Positions 1 through 12,491 of a stretch of DNA of 64,000 nt are shown here, piece by piece. The position numbers were made by a program, and so were the translations under genes. The notes beneath the pieces were generated by a model that was not told the DNA's origin, ran no database searches, and was given only the letters and a program-made list of their open reading frames with translations. Position 1 is the first letter of the stretch. Each line of letters begins with the position of its first letter. Source of the DNA: Perognathus longimembris pacificus (taxonomy: Eukaryota > Chordata > Mammalia > Rodentia > Heteromyidae); contig NC_063181.1 of NCBI RefSeq assembly GCF_023159225.1, positions 6,283,606 through 6,347,605 on the forward strand. The letters run 5' to 3'.

Positions 1-3000
1 GGATTTTTTTTTACATATTAAAATTTGAATAGACCTAATTTTTCATTCCAGCTGGGTTTTTTTTGTACGTTCAAGGGAATGCATATATATTGTAGAGGAG
101 AAGGTTCTGGACTTCTCAGAAGCAACCGATCCATTGTTTATCCAAGGCCACCAAGATCCTGAAGTGTGGCATCCTCCTTCTGCGGTGTTCCCATGGAAAC
201 CAAGCGTGTTCTGTGCATGCAGAAGGGCAGCCGGCTGGGCTCCTGAGACAAGGCCGCCTGCGGGGGAGGGGTGCCCAAAACACCTGCCTGCAAACGGGAA
301 CGCACACCTCCTCCCCACACAACAGCCCTCCCCCCTCCCCCCCACGGCCTTTCCTCAGCAACTGTGCCAGTCCCTCGCCCCGTGACCTGGAGCACGGACC
401 TCCTGTGGCCCGAGTGACCGGCCAGGCGGGGCCTCCGCCCGCGAAGGCTGGAGTGCTCGTTGCCCCCGTCAGGTCAGGGAAGGAGATGAGAGGGCGCGCA
501 GGGCCAAGGAGGGGGATGACGTCTTCCGTGCCTCCTACCGCGTGGCCGGGTGGCGATGGGCACACGGGGAGGGGGACACGTGCATGTGCCGACGGTGGCC
601 GCCCTGCCATACCCCCCCCCCAATTCCCATCAGCTGGGCAGTCTTTGCGGCAGAAACCATTGCGATGTCTTGGGGCGCTGCGTGACCTTGGGAGCCCGAG
701 TCCGCCTCTGACAGCCCCTCCACTTGGGGGTCTTGCAACTTACAAGACGGTATTTGGTCCTGGCCTCCTGGCGCCCCGCCTTGCTGGCCCGCCCCCCCCC
801 CCCCACCGTGGGCTCCCGTCTTCTTGCACTTGCATCCGTTTCTTCCTGCCGGCCAACTGCCCACCTTTCCACGCAGCTTTGTAAGCCCGACCGGCCCACC
901 TGCCTCTGGTTCAGGGAGGTCAGCGGTGTCCCCCCCCCCCCCCCCCCTGCAGAGAACTGTGACAGAGGCCCCTCCTGTGACAGGAAGGATTCCCAGGACA
1001 CAGGCTAGGCTACTTGGAGCCAATCTCTCTCCTTTTACGAACTCATATTTGGGGGAGAAATTGAGAAAGCTCATTTGCACACAAAGCAATCAGGAGAGGC
1101 CCCAGTGCTGTGTCCTGGGGCGGGGGGGGGGGGGTTCTTTCCAGGGCTACTCGATTGATTGATTGCACCTCTCCTCCACTCCCTCTTCCTGGCTTCCCCC
1201 ACGTCCCGGCACCAAACACACAAGGACAAATGCTCGGCGGAAGGCTTCTGAAGCCAGTGGATTTCCACGAGAAACTTCACAGCGATAGACCTCGGCGATC
1301 GCATTCATCTCTCACACCACGGAGCAGGGCAGCGCGCACCATGGAGGCCACCTGAGCCGGCCCGGGGGCCCCGGGTGCCTGCGGGCCCCGCCTGAAGTCC
1401 GCTTTCCAGGACGAAGCGGGTGGGTGCAGCGCCCCCTGCTGACCTCTTTCCAGAAGGGCCGGCGGAGGCTGTAGAAGCCGCCGGCGAGGCAGAGTCCCGC
1501 GGCCACGTCCCCCGGGAAGCCCCGGCGGCCCGGGCCAGCCTGCCTCCTCACTTTGGAGGCCTGTGGCCGGCGTCCTTCGGAGCCACAGCGCCCTGCTCAC
1601 TTCCTCTGAGGTCTGGGCAACCCCCAAAACCGCAGCACCAAGAAACACGCACGGGAAGCATGGCTGCTCTCCAGACCCCGTGATGCAGACAGAGAGAGAG
1701 GGCGCAGGAAATAAAAGGGGGCTGCCAGGTCCCCCCAAGAAAGCGTCAAGAAAGCGGCCACGGATCCCATCGCCGTGGTGTTCTACCAAACGCTGCGCAC
1801 GGCGCTACCCCAAGTCCAGCACGGGGCAGCAGTGCAGCGGGCCAGGTCCTGCTCCTCTTCCTCGGAAGGCCGCGTTCCCGGTACACGGCGGTCACCCCAG
1901 CTCCTCGGGAGCCAGAGGAGGAAGGGGGGTCCCGCCAGTTAAGTCAAGCCCCCAGGCAAAGTTAGCTCACAACCTTCTCTGAAGACAACGAACCTAAGCC
2001 AGCAGGGAGGGCCTGGCTCAGCTGGTCGACACCCCCCCCCCCCCCCAGCCTGCTCAGTGCAACCCCCAGTACTGACAGAGAAACAAGCAAGCCCCAGATT
2101 CTGCTCCCTGACCAGGTCAGCGCTTACAACCAGGACCAGGTGGAAGGAGACTCAGAGATGGCCTCCTGGGGGGGGGGGCAAGGAGTCCCCCCAACACCCC
2201 AGCCATCAGCTGCCTACCGATACAATACAAACCAATACAAACAAGGTGGACCCCTCGCCCCTCAGGAACTCAGGCTGGTGGGAGCCAGGGAAGGAAAGTT
2301 GACCTGCTCTTTCCCAGCCTGGGTGCTCCTAGTAAGGGCCTGGTTACGTACCTGAAAAGCTCAGTGGGCTTCTGAGCTGGGTTTGAAGTCAGAAGTGGGG
2401 GGGGGGTCAAAGACAAGAGGGAGCAACGACAACAGACAAGAGAGGAGGTCAGTGGACAGGGGTGGGGGGCAGCAGGAGAGCCGGGCTGGCAGGCAGTACC
2501 CGGTGGGGGAGACCAGTGTAGGACGCCCGAGCACGCATCCATCATTCTTGAGTAGGGGGTTGAGGATATCACAGCTATACTTTAGGGAGTCTCTGCTCTA
2601 GCCTTGGTGAGATGGGGCAGAAAAGTCCAGAAGCAAGAGCCGGCCCAGGCTTTGGCAAATTCACACAGGAGCACAGCTGTGTAAAAGGAAATGAGAATCA
2701 CACAGGAGGGAAGGAGGGCGACAGGGCAGGAAAGGGAGCAGGAAGAAGGAAGAACAAGCCCATCTCAGGCCTCCCGGGCAGTAGGAAGTAGAACTTCCTG
2801 CTTGCTTGCCCACTGAGCTCTGACAGGTGCACACGGGGAGGTGAGTCACAGGGAGGTCGGGCTGGGGACAGCGATGGCTCACGCCCGTCTTCTCAGGACG
2901 CAGTGAGGTCAGCACCAGCAGGTGTCATTGCCTGACTGACACCTCCAAGTCACAGGATGTGCCGGAATCGGCCACACGAGGGGTCAGTCAGTACAAAGAC

Positions 3001-3800
3001 CCCTTCATTCGCTACTTGCTGTATGGGCACGCTGGGCGCACTGGCTAGTTCATCCTAGAGACCAACGTCCCGGCCCTCTGGAGCCTAGGTTCTTGAACCG
3101 GCAGCCGGCTTTGGAACAGAGGCCCCGAGAGCCCCTCTACGCCCCCCAGGGCATGGGCCCGGTTGACCATTTTTCAGGGTTAGGAGAGGATGTTAACCTT
3201 GCAGTCATCAGTTGCGGGGCGCAGTCTGGTTGGGATAAGCCTGTCGCAGATGCCTGTCACCTTCGTCACTCCATCCTCCCTCACGGTCATGATGTCACCC
3301 ATCAGTCCTGTCCTTCCGGGACTCCAACATGGCTGCTGGGTGAGTGTCCCAGATTCCAAATGGAGGTAGAGACGTCAGACTTCACTCCCGCTGCCACTTC
3401 CTTGGTGGGCTAAGGAACGAGTCGGTGCCTTGCGGCAGGCGGCAGGCGGCGGCACGGGTTAGCTCCGCGGCGCACGCCGGGGCTCTGTGCTGAGGACTAG
3501 CCGTGGGCCGCTGGCAGGTACACTACAGCATGAATGAACCTGGACATCATGTTCTTAAACCAAGGAAGCCAGGTGCGAAAGAACAAGTTCTCGGCCATTC
3601 TGCTTATGAAAGGCACCTACTGTGGCTAGATTCATAAAAAAAATAAAGAAAGAAAGAACTGTCTGGGGGAAGGAGAGCTGGGAGAAGAGTGTTACTGACC
3701 GGGTCTAGTTTATTCGAGAATGATGAAAAGGGTTACGAAGAGAGACCGCAGTGATAATTACACAACAGTGTGCATGCACTTAATGCCACTCGACTGTCCA
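1..3800. other. Intergenic, GC-rich, no gene recognised
   Basis: Long open frames here are short, overlapping on both strands and explained by GC content. No splice-linked coding pattern, known protein motif or SINE is evident. Confidence 0.6.
930..947. repeat. C18 homopolymer in the 3'-flanking intergenic region
   Basis: The longest of several dC or dG runs in 1-6.3 kb. Others of at least 13 are 792-804, 1122-1134, 2032-2046 and 5168-5182. Confidence 0.9.
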
Positions 3801-3810
3801 CTTAGGAAAT

Positions 3811-4285
3811 ATCGTGGCTCACGCCTGTAATCCTAGCTACTCAGGAGGCTGTGATCTGAGGACTGCTGCTTAAAGCCAGCCCCAGCAGGAAAGTCTGAGA
3901 GACTCCTTATTTTTTTTTATTTGGGGGGGGGGCTGTCCTGGCGCTTGAACTCAGGGCCTGGGTGCTGTCCTTGTGCTTTTGCTGGAGGCTGGCACTCTAC
4001 CACTTTGGTTTGGTTTTCTGGTGGTTAATTGGTGATAAGAGTCTCAAAATTTCTGGCCCAGGCCGGCTTTGAACCATGATCCTTAGAGCTCAGCCTCCTG
4101 AGCAGCTAGGATTACAGGCGCGAGCCACCAGTGCCTGGAACCATGAGAATCTTATCTCCAATTAAGCACCAGAAGCTTAGAAGTGGTGCTGTGGCTCCAG
4201 TGGCAGAGCGCTAGCCTCCAGGGAAAGCTCAAGGACCACACCCAGGTTCTGAGTTCAAGCCACGTGATGGACAAATAAATAAAAA
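3811..4285 (+). mobile_element. Composite SINE (7SL-like head, ID-like tail) with an antisense copy nested inside
   Basis: The sense element (GTGGCTCACGCCTGTAATCC head) runs to about 3909 and resumes at 4139 (GAGAATCTTATCTCCAATTA). Between them is an antisense copy, 3910-4138, starting with a T run and ending GAGCCACCAGTGCCTGG. Confidence 0.8.
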
Positions 4286-4289
4286 ATGA

Positions 4290-4402
4290 AGTGTTGGTGT
4301 GTGGTAACACACATCTATAGTCCCAGCACTTAGGAGGCTTGATAGGAGGATTCTGAGTTCAAGGCCATCCTGAGCTATACAGCAACACTCTGCCTCAAAA
4401 AG
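4290..4402 (+). mobile_element. B1-like monomer SINE
   Basis: 7SL-derived head with TAGTCCCAGCACTTAGGAGG and a final CTGCCTCAAAAAG, no ID-type right half. Confidence 0.7.
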
Positions 4403-4802
4403 AAGTCAACAAAAACAAAAGGTTAAACTATAAATGGTAATTGTTTTGTGATGTATATTTTACTACAATTTAAAATTAAAAAAAAAAAAAAAGAACAGCC
4501 CTCTCTTCCATCTGTCCTCGAGTGTCTTCAGCTTGAACAGGAAGGGCTGGACCTGGTGCTTCCGGAGTTGTAGCCTGATGTTTCCATGGCAACCAGGACC
4601 TGGCCGTCGAATCAGCGGCGTTCACCGAGCGCGCCTCCTCCCACCACTGCGCTCCGAGCTGAGGAAAGCTCGGTGTCACACTGGCCTCCTGGACCTGCGC
4701 CACCACCGGCGACAGCCCCCTGCTGCCCACCCCGTGCTCCCTCCTCCGTGTCTGGGGCTCCGAGGACCACGCCCCGCATTAATGTTTATGAACTGCACTT
4801 TC

Positions 4803-5007
4803 TTTTTTTTTTTTTGGCCAGTCCTGGGCCTTGGACTCAGGGCCTGAGCACTGTCCCTGGCTTCTTCCCGCTCAAGGCTAGCACTCTGCCACTTGAGCCA
4901 CAGCGCAGCTTCTGGCCGTTTTCTGTATATGTGGTGCTGGGGAATCGAACCTAGGGCCTCGTGTATCTGAGGCAGGCACTCTTGCCACTAGGCTATATCC
5001 CCAGCCC
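4803..5007 (-). mobile_element. Dimeric ID-like SINE with clean target-site duplication
   Basis: T-run start, ends CCCCAGCCC. Flanked by TGAACTGCACTTTC at 4789-4802 and 5008-5021. Little diverged from other copies, so fairly recent. Confidence 0.85.
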
Positions 5008-5544
5008 TGAACTGCACTTTCAGTGCACATCCCACCGAGTCCCACAGTGCCAGGCATGTGAGAGACAGGGATTTCACACACGTGTGTGAAGCGACCAGGC
5101 CGAGGACGTAGGGAAGAGTGGCTGCAAGGGCAGGGCCCCACGTGGACGGCACTCCCGGACGCTTGCACCCCCCCCCCCCCCCGTGCCGGCGGGCGGCCAG
5201 TCAGGGCGGGGCTGAGTCTGCCAGGCCTGAGGTCACCCACACCGCCCTGCCCGGCTCTGCCATCCCCGCCTCCCGTCCCCGCCCCTGGGGCGGCAGTGGC
5301 TGCCGTCCTGGATGAGTAGCCAGACAGCAGCCCGGGGAGGCAGCGCGGAGGCCGCGCAGGGGAGGAATGCTTTCCGAGGACACTCGTGAGGCCCCCTCGC
5401 CACACGCCAGCCCTGCCGGGCACGGGCGGTGCCCTGTGCTGGCATTTCTCCTGCCTCGGCTGGGCCAGGTGGTTCAGACATAACAGCATCACACGGAGCG
5501 GCTGCTGCTTTGGGGACCGTGTGTGTTGTGCGTGTGTACGCGCA

Positions 5545-5977
5545 TGCCCATCGCGGGGCTTGAACTCAGGGCCTGGCCTGGGTGCTGAACTTGAGCTTCT
5601 TTGGCCCAGAACGCCATTACGTGAGGAGCCACAGCTCCACTTCCGGCTTCTTGTTAACTGGAGCTAAAGCATCTCACAGACTTTCCTACCTGGGTTGGCT
5701 TTGAACCGGAATCCTTAAAGCTCAGCTTCCTGAGTAGCTAGGATTATAGCACATAGTTTAAAATTTTTTAATCACATAATTTTTAAAATCACATAGTTCT
5801 ACCAAGAGTCCGCCACTATGGGAAGCATGTTAACATGCTCCCATCCTACAGATTCTGCCACGTGAGCCACAGCGCCACTTCTGGCTTTTTCTATATATGT
5901 GGTGCTGAGGAGTCGAACCCAGGGCTTCTTGTATACGAGGCGAGCGCTCTTAACCACTAGGCCGCATTCCCAGCCCC
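5545..5977 (-). mobile_element. Two antisense SINEs: composite (5545-5755) and dimeric fragment (5855-5977)
   Basis: First has the TTGAACTCAGGGCCTG and CTGAGTAGCTAGGATTA landmarks. Second retains the right end AACCACTAGGCCGCATTCCC. Confidence 0.75.
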
Positions 5978-5999
5978 CATCTTACAGATTCTTAACATG

Positions 6000-8110
6000 G
6001 CTGGTAAAATGGAAGTGTGCTCGTTCTCATAAGGAAGGAGCAGCCGAGCCCCGCAGTTCCTGTCACTGGAACAGGAAGCAAGGTGGGTGGTAGCCCGGCC
6101 CAGCAGGGTTAGGCTGACTCGGGCTTGTGAGAAGACTGGCACCTGCTGTCTGTCCCACCCAGAAGACACCTTGCTAAATCACAGCTTGGCATTCAGACCA
6201 AAGAGAACCCCCCCACCCCCACCCCCGCTAGCATGTAGTCAGTCACCTTCGATCCCTGGGGGGGGGAGGGGTGTCACCGAGTCTCTCTGGGAAGGCCCGG
6301 TCACACTTGTCCACACTTCCTCCTCCCCCAGCTTTTGGGGAATGCCGTCCTTCAAGCCAGGCTGCTTCCCGGCTCCTTCTGGTAACTTCCTCACCTCACC
6401 CATGGAAATGATAGTGCCACCCACAGCCAATTGCCTCCACGTGAGAGGAGCTATTTATGACAGCACCTCCCCTGAGGAAAAGTGACACTAGCCCATGTCC
6501 TGACTCCCAATTTACATGCGGACACCCTGAATCATGAGAGTGGCTTCCTAGAGCCCGCCCATCCCCTGGGCCACTCAGCCAGGCCGACATTCCACCAGGC
6601 GGCAGGTGCAAGTCTGGCGCCTCCAGCCTCGCCCCCTCTGCTCCGGGCGGTGCGGGCACTGGGCCTGGCCGGGGCGCCAGGACCCTGTGGTACTGTGGCC
6701 ATTCAAGCTGAAATCCTGACTGCAGTCCAGACTGGCACACACAGGGATTATGGCACTCGTGTTCCCAGGAGAGCGCCGTCACAGCGCACGCGCAGGTCTG
6801 ATCCGATGTGATCTGATGCAAGAGCGGTGATCAAGAATCCCTGGCACAGTATCAGCAGGCTGGAATCTTTGATCACCCCCGCAGATGCAGGTGAGTCGTC
6901 AGCCACGCCCCTGGGGAGGCGGGGCCTGGATGGCGGCTTTGGCAGGGACTTCCTGGGCTGGATGCAGTCACTTGGGTAATTTGAGTGTGGCAGCTGGCTA
7001 AGGCAGAGGAGGTAACTTTCCTGTCATCTGTGTTGAACTGCCGTGTTCCAGTTCACCGTCTGTCTTTCTGCATTTGTTATTTTTCCTATACCAGGTGCAC
7101 TCTTTCAGTGCACCTGAAATTGAAATCATTGAATATTTTCCTTGGGATTTTTGAGCGACTTGCATCTACCTCACATTGAAATAGCAAAAATCACCAAAGT
7201 AAAACTGAAGTTGGAAAAACTGTTAATGACCCAAGAGGGTGCTCAGTTACAAGAAGACGCTTCCCCACATGAAAAGAAAAATAAACACGTCCACTACGGG
7301 ATACAGTGCCAGTTAGCCACAGGAGCGCACTTCCCTTATGTCAAACCCACCCGGAATCCAGCTCCTCCACGCGAGCCCACGCCACACGCAGGGCTCAGAG
7401 CGGGCCCGCCTACTCGACGCGAACTTCCCTCCTGAAGAACCCAAGGCAGATCAGCCTCGAATGGACAGGATGGAGGGTGGGCAGGAAGCGCTCACCATTC
7501 GCCGCCTGGACTCGTTACGTGTCCCCTTAGCTTCTGCGTCTCCTCTGCCCTTCTCTGCAGCGATCCGTTCGTTAGCCCGGATAGCTAACACAGACCTGCT
7601 TCGGAAACCACGGGCAGAATCATCCTGCCATCCCTCCCTCCCTCCCATCCTCCATGGGATAAGGGTCCTTGGCAGGAGAAGCATTATCAAAGCCTGGGCA
7701 TCTTTCAGATCGCTGAAATACAGACGGATTGTCTTTTCAAATCTATTCCTCATGCTGAGCCTAGCAATGCCCAAGCACGGATGATAGAATCAAAAGTCTC
7801 TACGCCAAAACTAAGTGCCAAGTGGGCCAGGCCGGCACCGCTTAGTATTCTGTCTCCCAGGTCCGCTGTCAAAGTGAGGATGAGTGTCTTCAAGAACATG
7901 CATTATTCCCGTAATGCATTCGTTGGGTGATTTTCTTCAAATTTGTTTCAGGAAAACTAAGAAACTTCAGATGCTTTATCTTGAGGAAGCTGGGGCCTAG
8001 AAAGCTCTTTTGCCTTTAACAGGGTCCAACTCTGACTGATGGGGTGTGGTGTGGTGTGGGTGTTAACCAACCACGCAGAGACCCGATTCCTTTACCTGGA
8101 ATGCCACCAT
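6000..8110. other. Intergenic, unique, no gene recognised
   Basis: Unique sequence without SINEs. Open frames lack familiar motifs and overlap on opposite strands. A CAG|gtgagt donor-like sequence near 6890 has no coding context. Confidence 0.55.
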
Positions 8111-8114
8111 AGTG

Positions 8115-8270
8115 TTTTTTTTTTTTTTTTCAAATTTATATTATCAAACTTATGTACAAAGAGGTTACAGTTTCATACGTTAGGCAATGGAAACATTCCT
8201 TGTTCTGTTTGTTACCTTGTCCCTCATACCCCCCTCCCTCCTCCCCCTTTCCCTCCCCCCAACCATAGTG
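8115..8270 (-). mobile_element. LINE-1 3' UTR fragment
   Basis: Shares the GAGGTTACAGTTTCATA-type motif with the LINE-1 3' UTR at about 34000-34020, preceded by a T run (the reverse-complement tail). Confidence 0.5.
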
Positions 8271-8289
8271 TTCTTAATAGCCTTTTCCT

Positions 8290-8506
8290 TTGCTTTTTGT
8301 CAGTACTGGGGCTTGCACTCAGGTTTTTGGACTTTTCATCCTCAGCTGGTGCTCTACCACTTGAATCACACCTCCAATTCTGGCTTTTTGCTAATTGGAG
8401 ATGCCACACACATTTGTCTGCCTGGCTTCATATTGTGATTGTGATCATCAGATCTCACCTCCCGAGGAGCTGACCTTACAGGAATGAGCCACCAGTGTCT
8501 GGCTAA
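8290..8506 (-). mobile_element. Composite SINE, diverged
   Basis: Starts near CAGTACTGGGGCTTGCACTC and ends ATGAGCCACCAGTGTCTGGC. Confidence 0.7.
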
Positions 8507-8509
8507 CAG

Positions 8510-10010
8510 CCTCTTTGATGCTTGCTCAGCAAAAAGCACGTCCTCGTCCTCCGACGGCCTGGTTTCTCTCAGAAGGCAGTGGGGATGACTTGTTGCAAAT
8601 GCTGACAGAGGTGGACCTCTCATCTTTTCTCTGGAGGCTGGATTTTAATCCCCCCACCCGCCAGTCCAGCCATGTCACTCCAGGTCATGTAATCCCAGCC
8701 TACAAACCATGTCTCAGGGCCAAGATGAGCCCACAGTCCTGTGCTGACTTGGGGCAGGGTAGACGCACGCACTCTACCTCAGCAACACCCTGCTCCACAG
8801 ACCCACGGGTTCAACGTCACGTTTGAATATGAAATAGCGAATGGGACCGTTTGTAAACAGGCGCCAGGCTGGAACATGAAGAGAAGGCTCTGGGCTTAAC
8901 TAGAATCATACACTATCTGTTCAACCCAAGTCACTTCAAGAGATTGCGGGTTCCTCCAAGCTCCAATCTATTTCTCAATGCTCCTGATTTCTTTTATCTC
9001 TCAAAAAATCTGGTGCCCTAGGAAACTTTAGAGGTTCAATCATACCTGACTCCTAGGTTATCTCAAAATGTACCTTGCTATTCCACTTCAGCTAAATCCA
9101 GTAAAAGTGTGACATTTTTGTTACTGAAAATAAAAGCCAATATCTGTGTTTAGCATGCATTAGGAGTCAAACACCATCAACTCGGATTCCGTGAGGAACG
9201 AGAGACACAGTGCTTACCTAGCTTGGCCCTGCACTACAAGCAGTTACCCAGGGCGATGGGCATCACGAGGACAGACACCACGTGAGCAGGCAGGTGGCAG
9301 GGGCAGCACCCCCCCCAGTGGGGGCGGGGAAGACCTCCAGGCTGGGCCTGAGGAAAGCAGGGGCAGGCCAGAACGAGGACAAGTCCGTGTGGCTTACCCT
9401 TGCAGGGACTTTACCTCCACCCCTAAGAAAACAGGAGGCAACCAGGACTTCCAAAGGTTTTCAGGTGACACGGTGATCTGATTCGCTCTCCAATGACTAT
9501 GGGTGTGGAGAGACGTATGAAGGCGTGGAGCCCACCTGGAAGGCCTGAGAGTGATCTGGCAGAGGCTGGACAGCAGTAGTGGGGCAGGAGGGGGAGGACT
9601 GCCATCTTCAGTCTCCTTGAGGGGTAGAATACCTAATCCGTGCCACGGAGAGGGTCACGCGGGGCTGGGAGTGGAGCCACGTGAGGTAGAGTAGCAAGAC
9701 TGCAGGCTGGCTCAGGCCTGGGTGTGAGTGACACTGTCTCCAGAAAAGCTAAAGCACTGGAAGGTACAGACAGAAGGGAAAAAAAGTGGGGCAGAACAAT
9801 GGAAGAGATGACACTGGTCAAGAGCGCTGTATCCACAACTTAAGGATCTGTAACCTCTTGGTTCCTACTTAACAGCAACAACAACCAAACACCAAGGCCT
9901 AGGGCAATGACTCAAGTAGAGTGCTGACCCTAGTAATAGGCATGTGGCTTGTACTTCAAACCTCAATCCCACCCCCCAAAACCCCCTTATATTGTACTGG
10001 TGAAAAACTA
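8510..10010. other. Intergenic, unique, nothing recognised
   Basis: No SINE, microsatellite or coding signal stands out. Confidence 0.55.
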
Positions 10011-10015
10011 ACGGT

Positions 10016-10480
10016 CGGGGCTGGGAATATGGCCTAGTGGTAAAGTGCTCGCCTTGTATACATGAAGCCCTGGGTTCCATTCCTCAGAACCATATACATA
10101 GAAAAAGCCGGAAATGGTGCTGTGGCTCAAGTGGTAGAGTGCTACCATAAAAAAAAAAAAGCTAACGGTCTACAATTGTTTGTACATACTACTTTCCCCA
10201 AATATATTCCAGCCGAATCCACATGGGTGGCTGGAAGCTGCGAGAGCTTTATCGTGTGCTGGTTCTAGGACTTGAACTTCAGACGTGCATGCTGCCCTAA
10301 GCTTTATTGTTCCTCAAGGGTAGTGCTCTACTACTTGAGTCACTGCCCCACTTCTGGCCTTCTTTCTGGTTAATAGGATAAGACTATTGCAGACTTTCAT
10401 GCTCCAGCTAGCTTTGAACAGTGATCCTCAGATCTCAGCTCCTGAGCAGCGAGGGTTACAGGCCTGAGCCCCTGGCACCA
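10016..10480. mobile_element. Sense dimeric SINE (10016-10162) and antisense composite SINE (10250-10480)
   Basis: The first is flanked by CTAACGGTC on both sides (10009-10017 and 10163-10171). The second ends in TGAGCCCCTGGC just before the inferred BNIP3L transcript end. Confidence 0.75.
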
Positions 10481-10645
10481 GGCTGCCCTCTCTCCCGGGC
10501 GGCGGTGCTCCTGGTGACCCCTGGGGTGGCCATGTCCCCTGGGAGCCAGCTCTGCAGGTCACTCCTCCGCTGGGAGTGTTTTGTGTAGACACAGGTAACA
10601 CACATGACATAAAAACGATATGCGGACACCAAGTTTCGTGAGAGC

Positions 10646-10651
10646 TTTAAT
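10646..10651 (-). terminator. Distal polyadenylation signal of BNIP3L
   Basis: ATTAAA on the minus strand with GT-rich sequence 40-70 nt further on. It marks the edge of the repeat-free block and fits a long BNIP3L transcript. Confidence 0.5.
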
Positions 10652-10954
10652 GGCACAAAATGTTTATAGCTACAAGTTATACATGTATTGTAAACTGTAT
10701 AGAATGATACAAAGTGCTAACTAAATAGATGAGAATGCATAATCACTTTGGCTCAGTTCATTCCAATCATTTCACCAGTGGTCCACTTAGAAAGCCACCC
10801 CCGTCTGGAACAGTCCATCTTACTGCAGCCCCGCGAGCGCGCTGCTCTTCTCACTGAGCAAGCGCGCTGTCTCGCTCCTGATTTTATTTACAAGTATTTA
10901 AGCCAGTTTTCACCATGCAGAAGAAAAATCAAATCTGCCTTTTCATCCCCAAAT

Positions 10955-10962
10955 TGTAAACA
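10955..10962 (-). promoter_or_regulatory. Candidate miR-30 target site in the BNIP3L 3' UTR
   Basis: The minus strand reads TGTTTACA, a full 8-mer match to the miR-30 seed. A weaker GTTTACA match lies at 10695-10689. A Pumilio-type TGTAAATA lies nearby at about 10894-10887. These are motif matches only. Confidence 0.45.
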
Positions 10963-12485
10963 GGTGTAGAGCTTTTTTAGCATTAATCTAAAATTGTCAG
11001 CGGTTAATCAGCGAGGTCTCCTTTCCAATGAGAAAGTGTGTTTGCATTCAACATGATTGTGTCCCACAGGAGGGCTCCCAGCTCATCATGGTAAGCTCTA
11101 CTGCGTTCTAGCTGGAATTCCACGTCAAAGATGCTTCAAGAAAAACAGCACAACTAAGCTAGTGTGCCCACAGCCCAGCGGCACAGGTCACGGGCTACTG
11201 AGGTTCCTAGGAAGGCAATGTGCTGCCTATCAAATACTGCTCTTCTTCGTGATGCCAATTTCAGTGAATTGGACACCGCAGTAGTTCAGCTTTATCAACC
11301 TTTCCAATTTTATCCAGACTTTTAAAAAGCATCAAATGTACTCCTTTTTACCCCCAAAGAAATCTGAATATGAACACTTGAAATAAATATTTGAGAAGGC
11401 AAATCAAGTGTTACCAGGTCTAAGAGTAAGACAGAAACAAGATATAATAAAAGTATTCAGACATCAAATGCTAGAAAGAAAAAGTAATTCCGAAAACTAT
11501 TTGGGATATATCATCTTTCCTAAAGACAGCCAGCTATATTCTTGAAAAAAAAAAAAAGACAGAAAATAAAGGTTGTTTCTCTGTGTCATTTGCATTCTGG
11601 CATGAGTGTTACAAGGCTGGTCCCAGGAAGGGCTGGTTTCTGCCAAGGGCAAAGCTGATAGCCTGATGCTGTGCTGGGAGACTGAGATCACCCCAACATT
11701 GGGTCTCCAAACACTCAGCAGCCAGCCGCTCGCTATATATGAAACACAGAGCAGTGAGTGCCCTGCAGAGCCAGGCTAGATTCTGAGACCCAACAGAACC
11801 TACCCAAAGAAGTCACAAAATCCTGCTGCTTTCGAAGGATTTGGTCCTAAAGCTTCACATTACAGAAAGCAACGAGGTCGGCCAGGGAGGATCTGTGGGT
11901 GTTCCGGAACACCAAGAGCTCAGCCTTGCAGACGAGGCCCCTCCCTGCGGCCGCAGGACCCGTGGGGAGGGTGGAGGGGGCCCCAAGGGAATGAGTGGCA
12001 TCTTTCCAGAATGTTGTCACCTGTTCCCACAACCCAAGTCTGCTTTCCAAAGTTACACAAGCGCTCGGAAGAACTCCGAAACGAATTTCGTCAGAGTTTA
12101 AAGGCTTCAGAGTGTACGCTGAAGCTTCCTAACACAAGAAGCCTGGATTAACACCATGAACTCATTGGACTCATCATTTCCAAGTCTCTTCTTAGAGAAA
12201 AACAGATGAAGAACTAAAAAAGAAAACGGAAGGGCACAAAAAATTCACATGCAGCGGAACACGTGAAAAATACCAATACGCGCAAACGCCTCCAAAGCCA
12301 TTTCCTACCTAGGCCTGAGATGCTCCTCATCAGAAATACAGACTCTGCCACCGAAAAGACGCCCGGCAAGCGCGGCGGGCCGCCCCGCTCCCGGCGCTAA
12401 GGACCGCGGCCTCCTGCGCATGCGTCCGCCCGCAGGCGCCACCGGAGGCTGAGAAAAGACAGCTCCAAAGCTGGTTTCAAATGAT

Positions 12486-12491
12486 TTTATT
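12486..12491 (-). terminator. Proximal polyadenylation signal of BNIP3L
   Basis: AATAAA on the minus strand, 574 nt after the stop codon. It would give a short 3' UTR. The sequence just downstream becomes GC-rich, not T-rich, so strength is uncertain. Confidence 0.5.

Noticed and set aside
116..1089. Overlapping 160-220 codon open frames on both strands
   Set aside because: No motif, start context or splice linkage. Explained by GC-rich composition and C/G runs.
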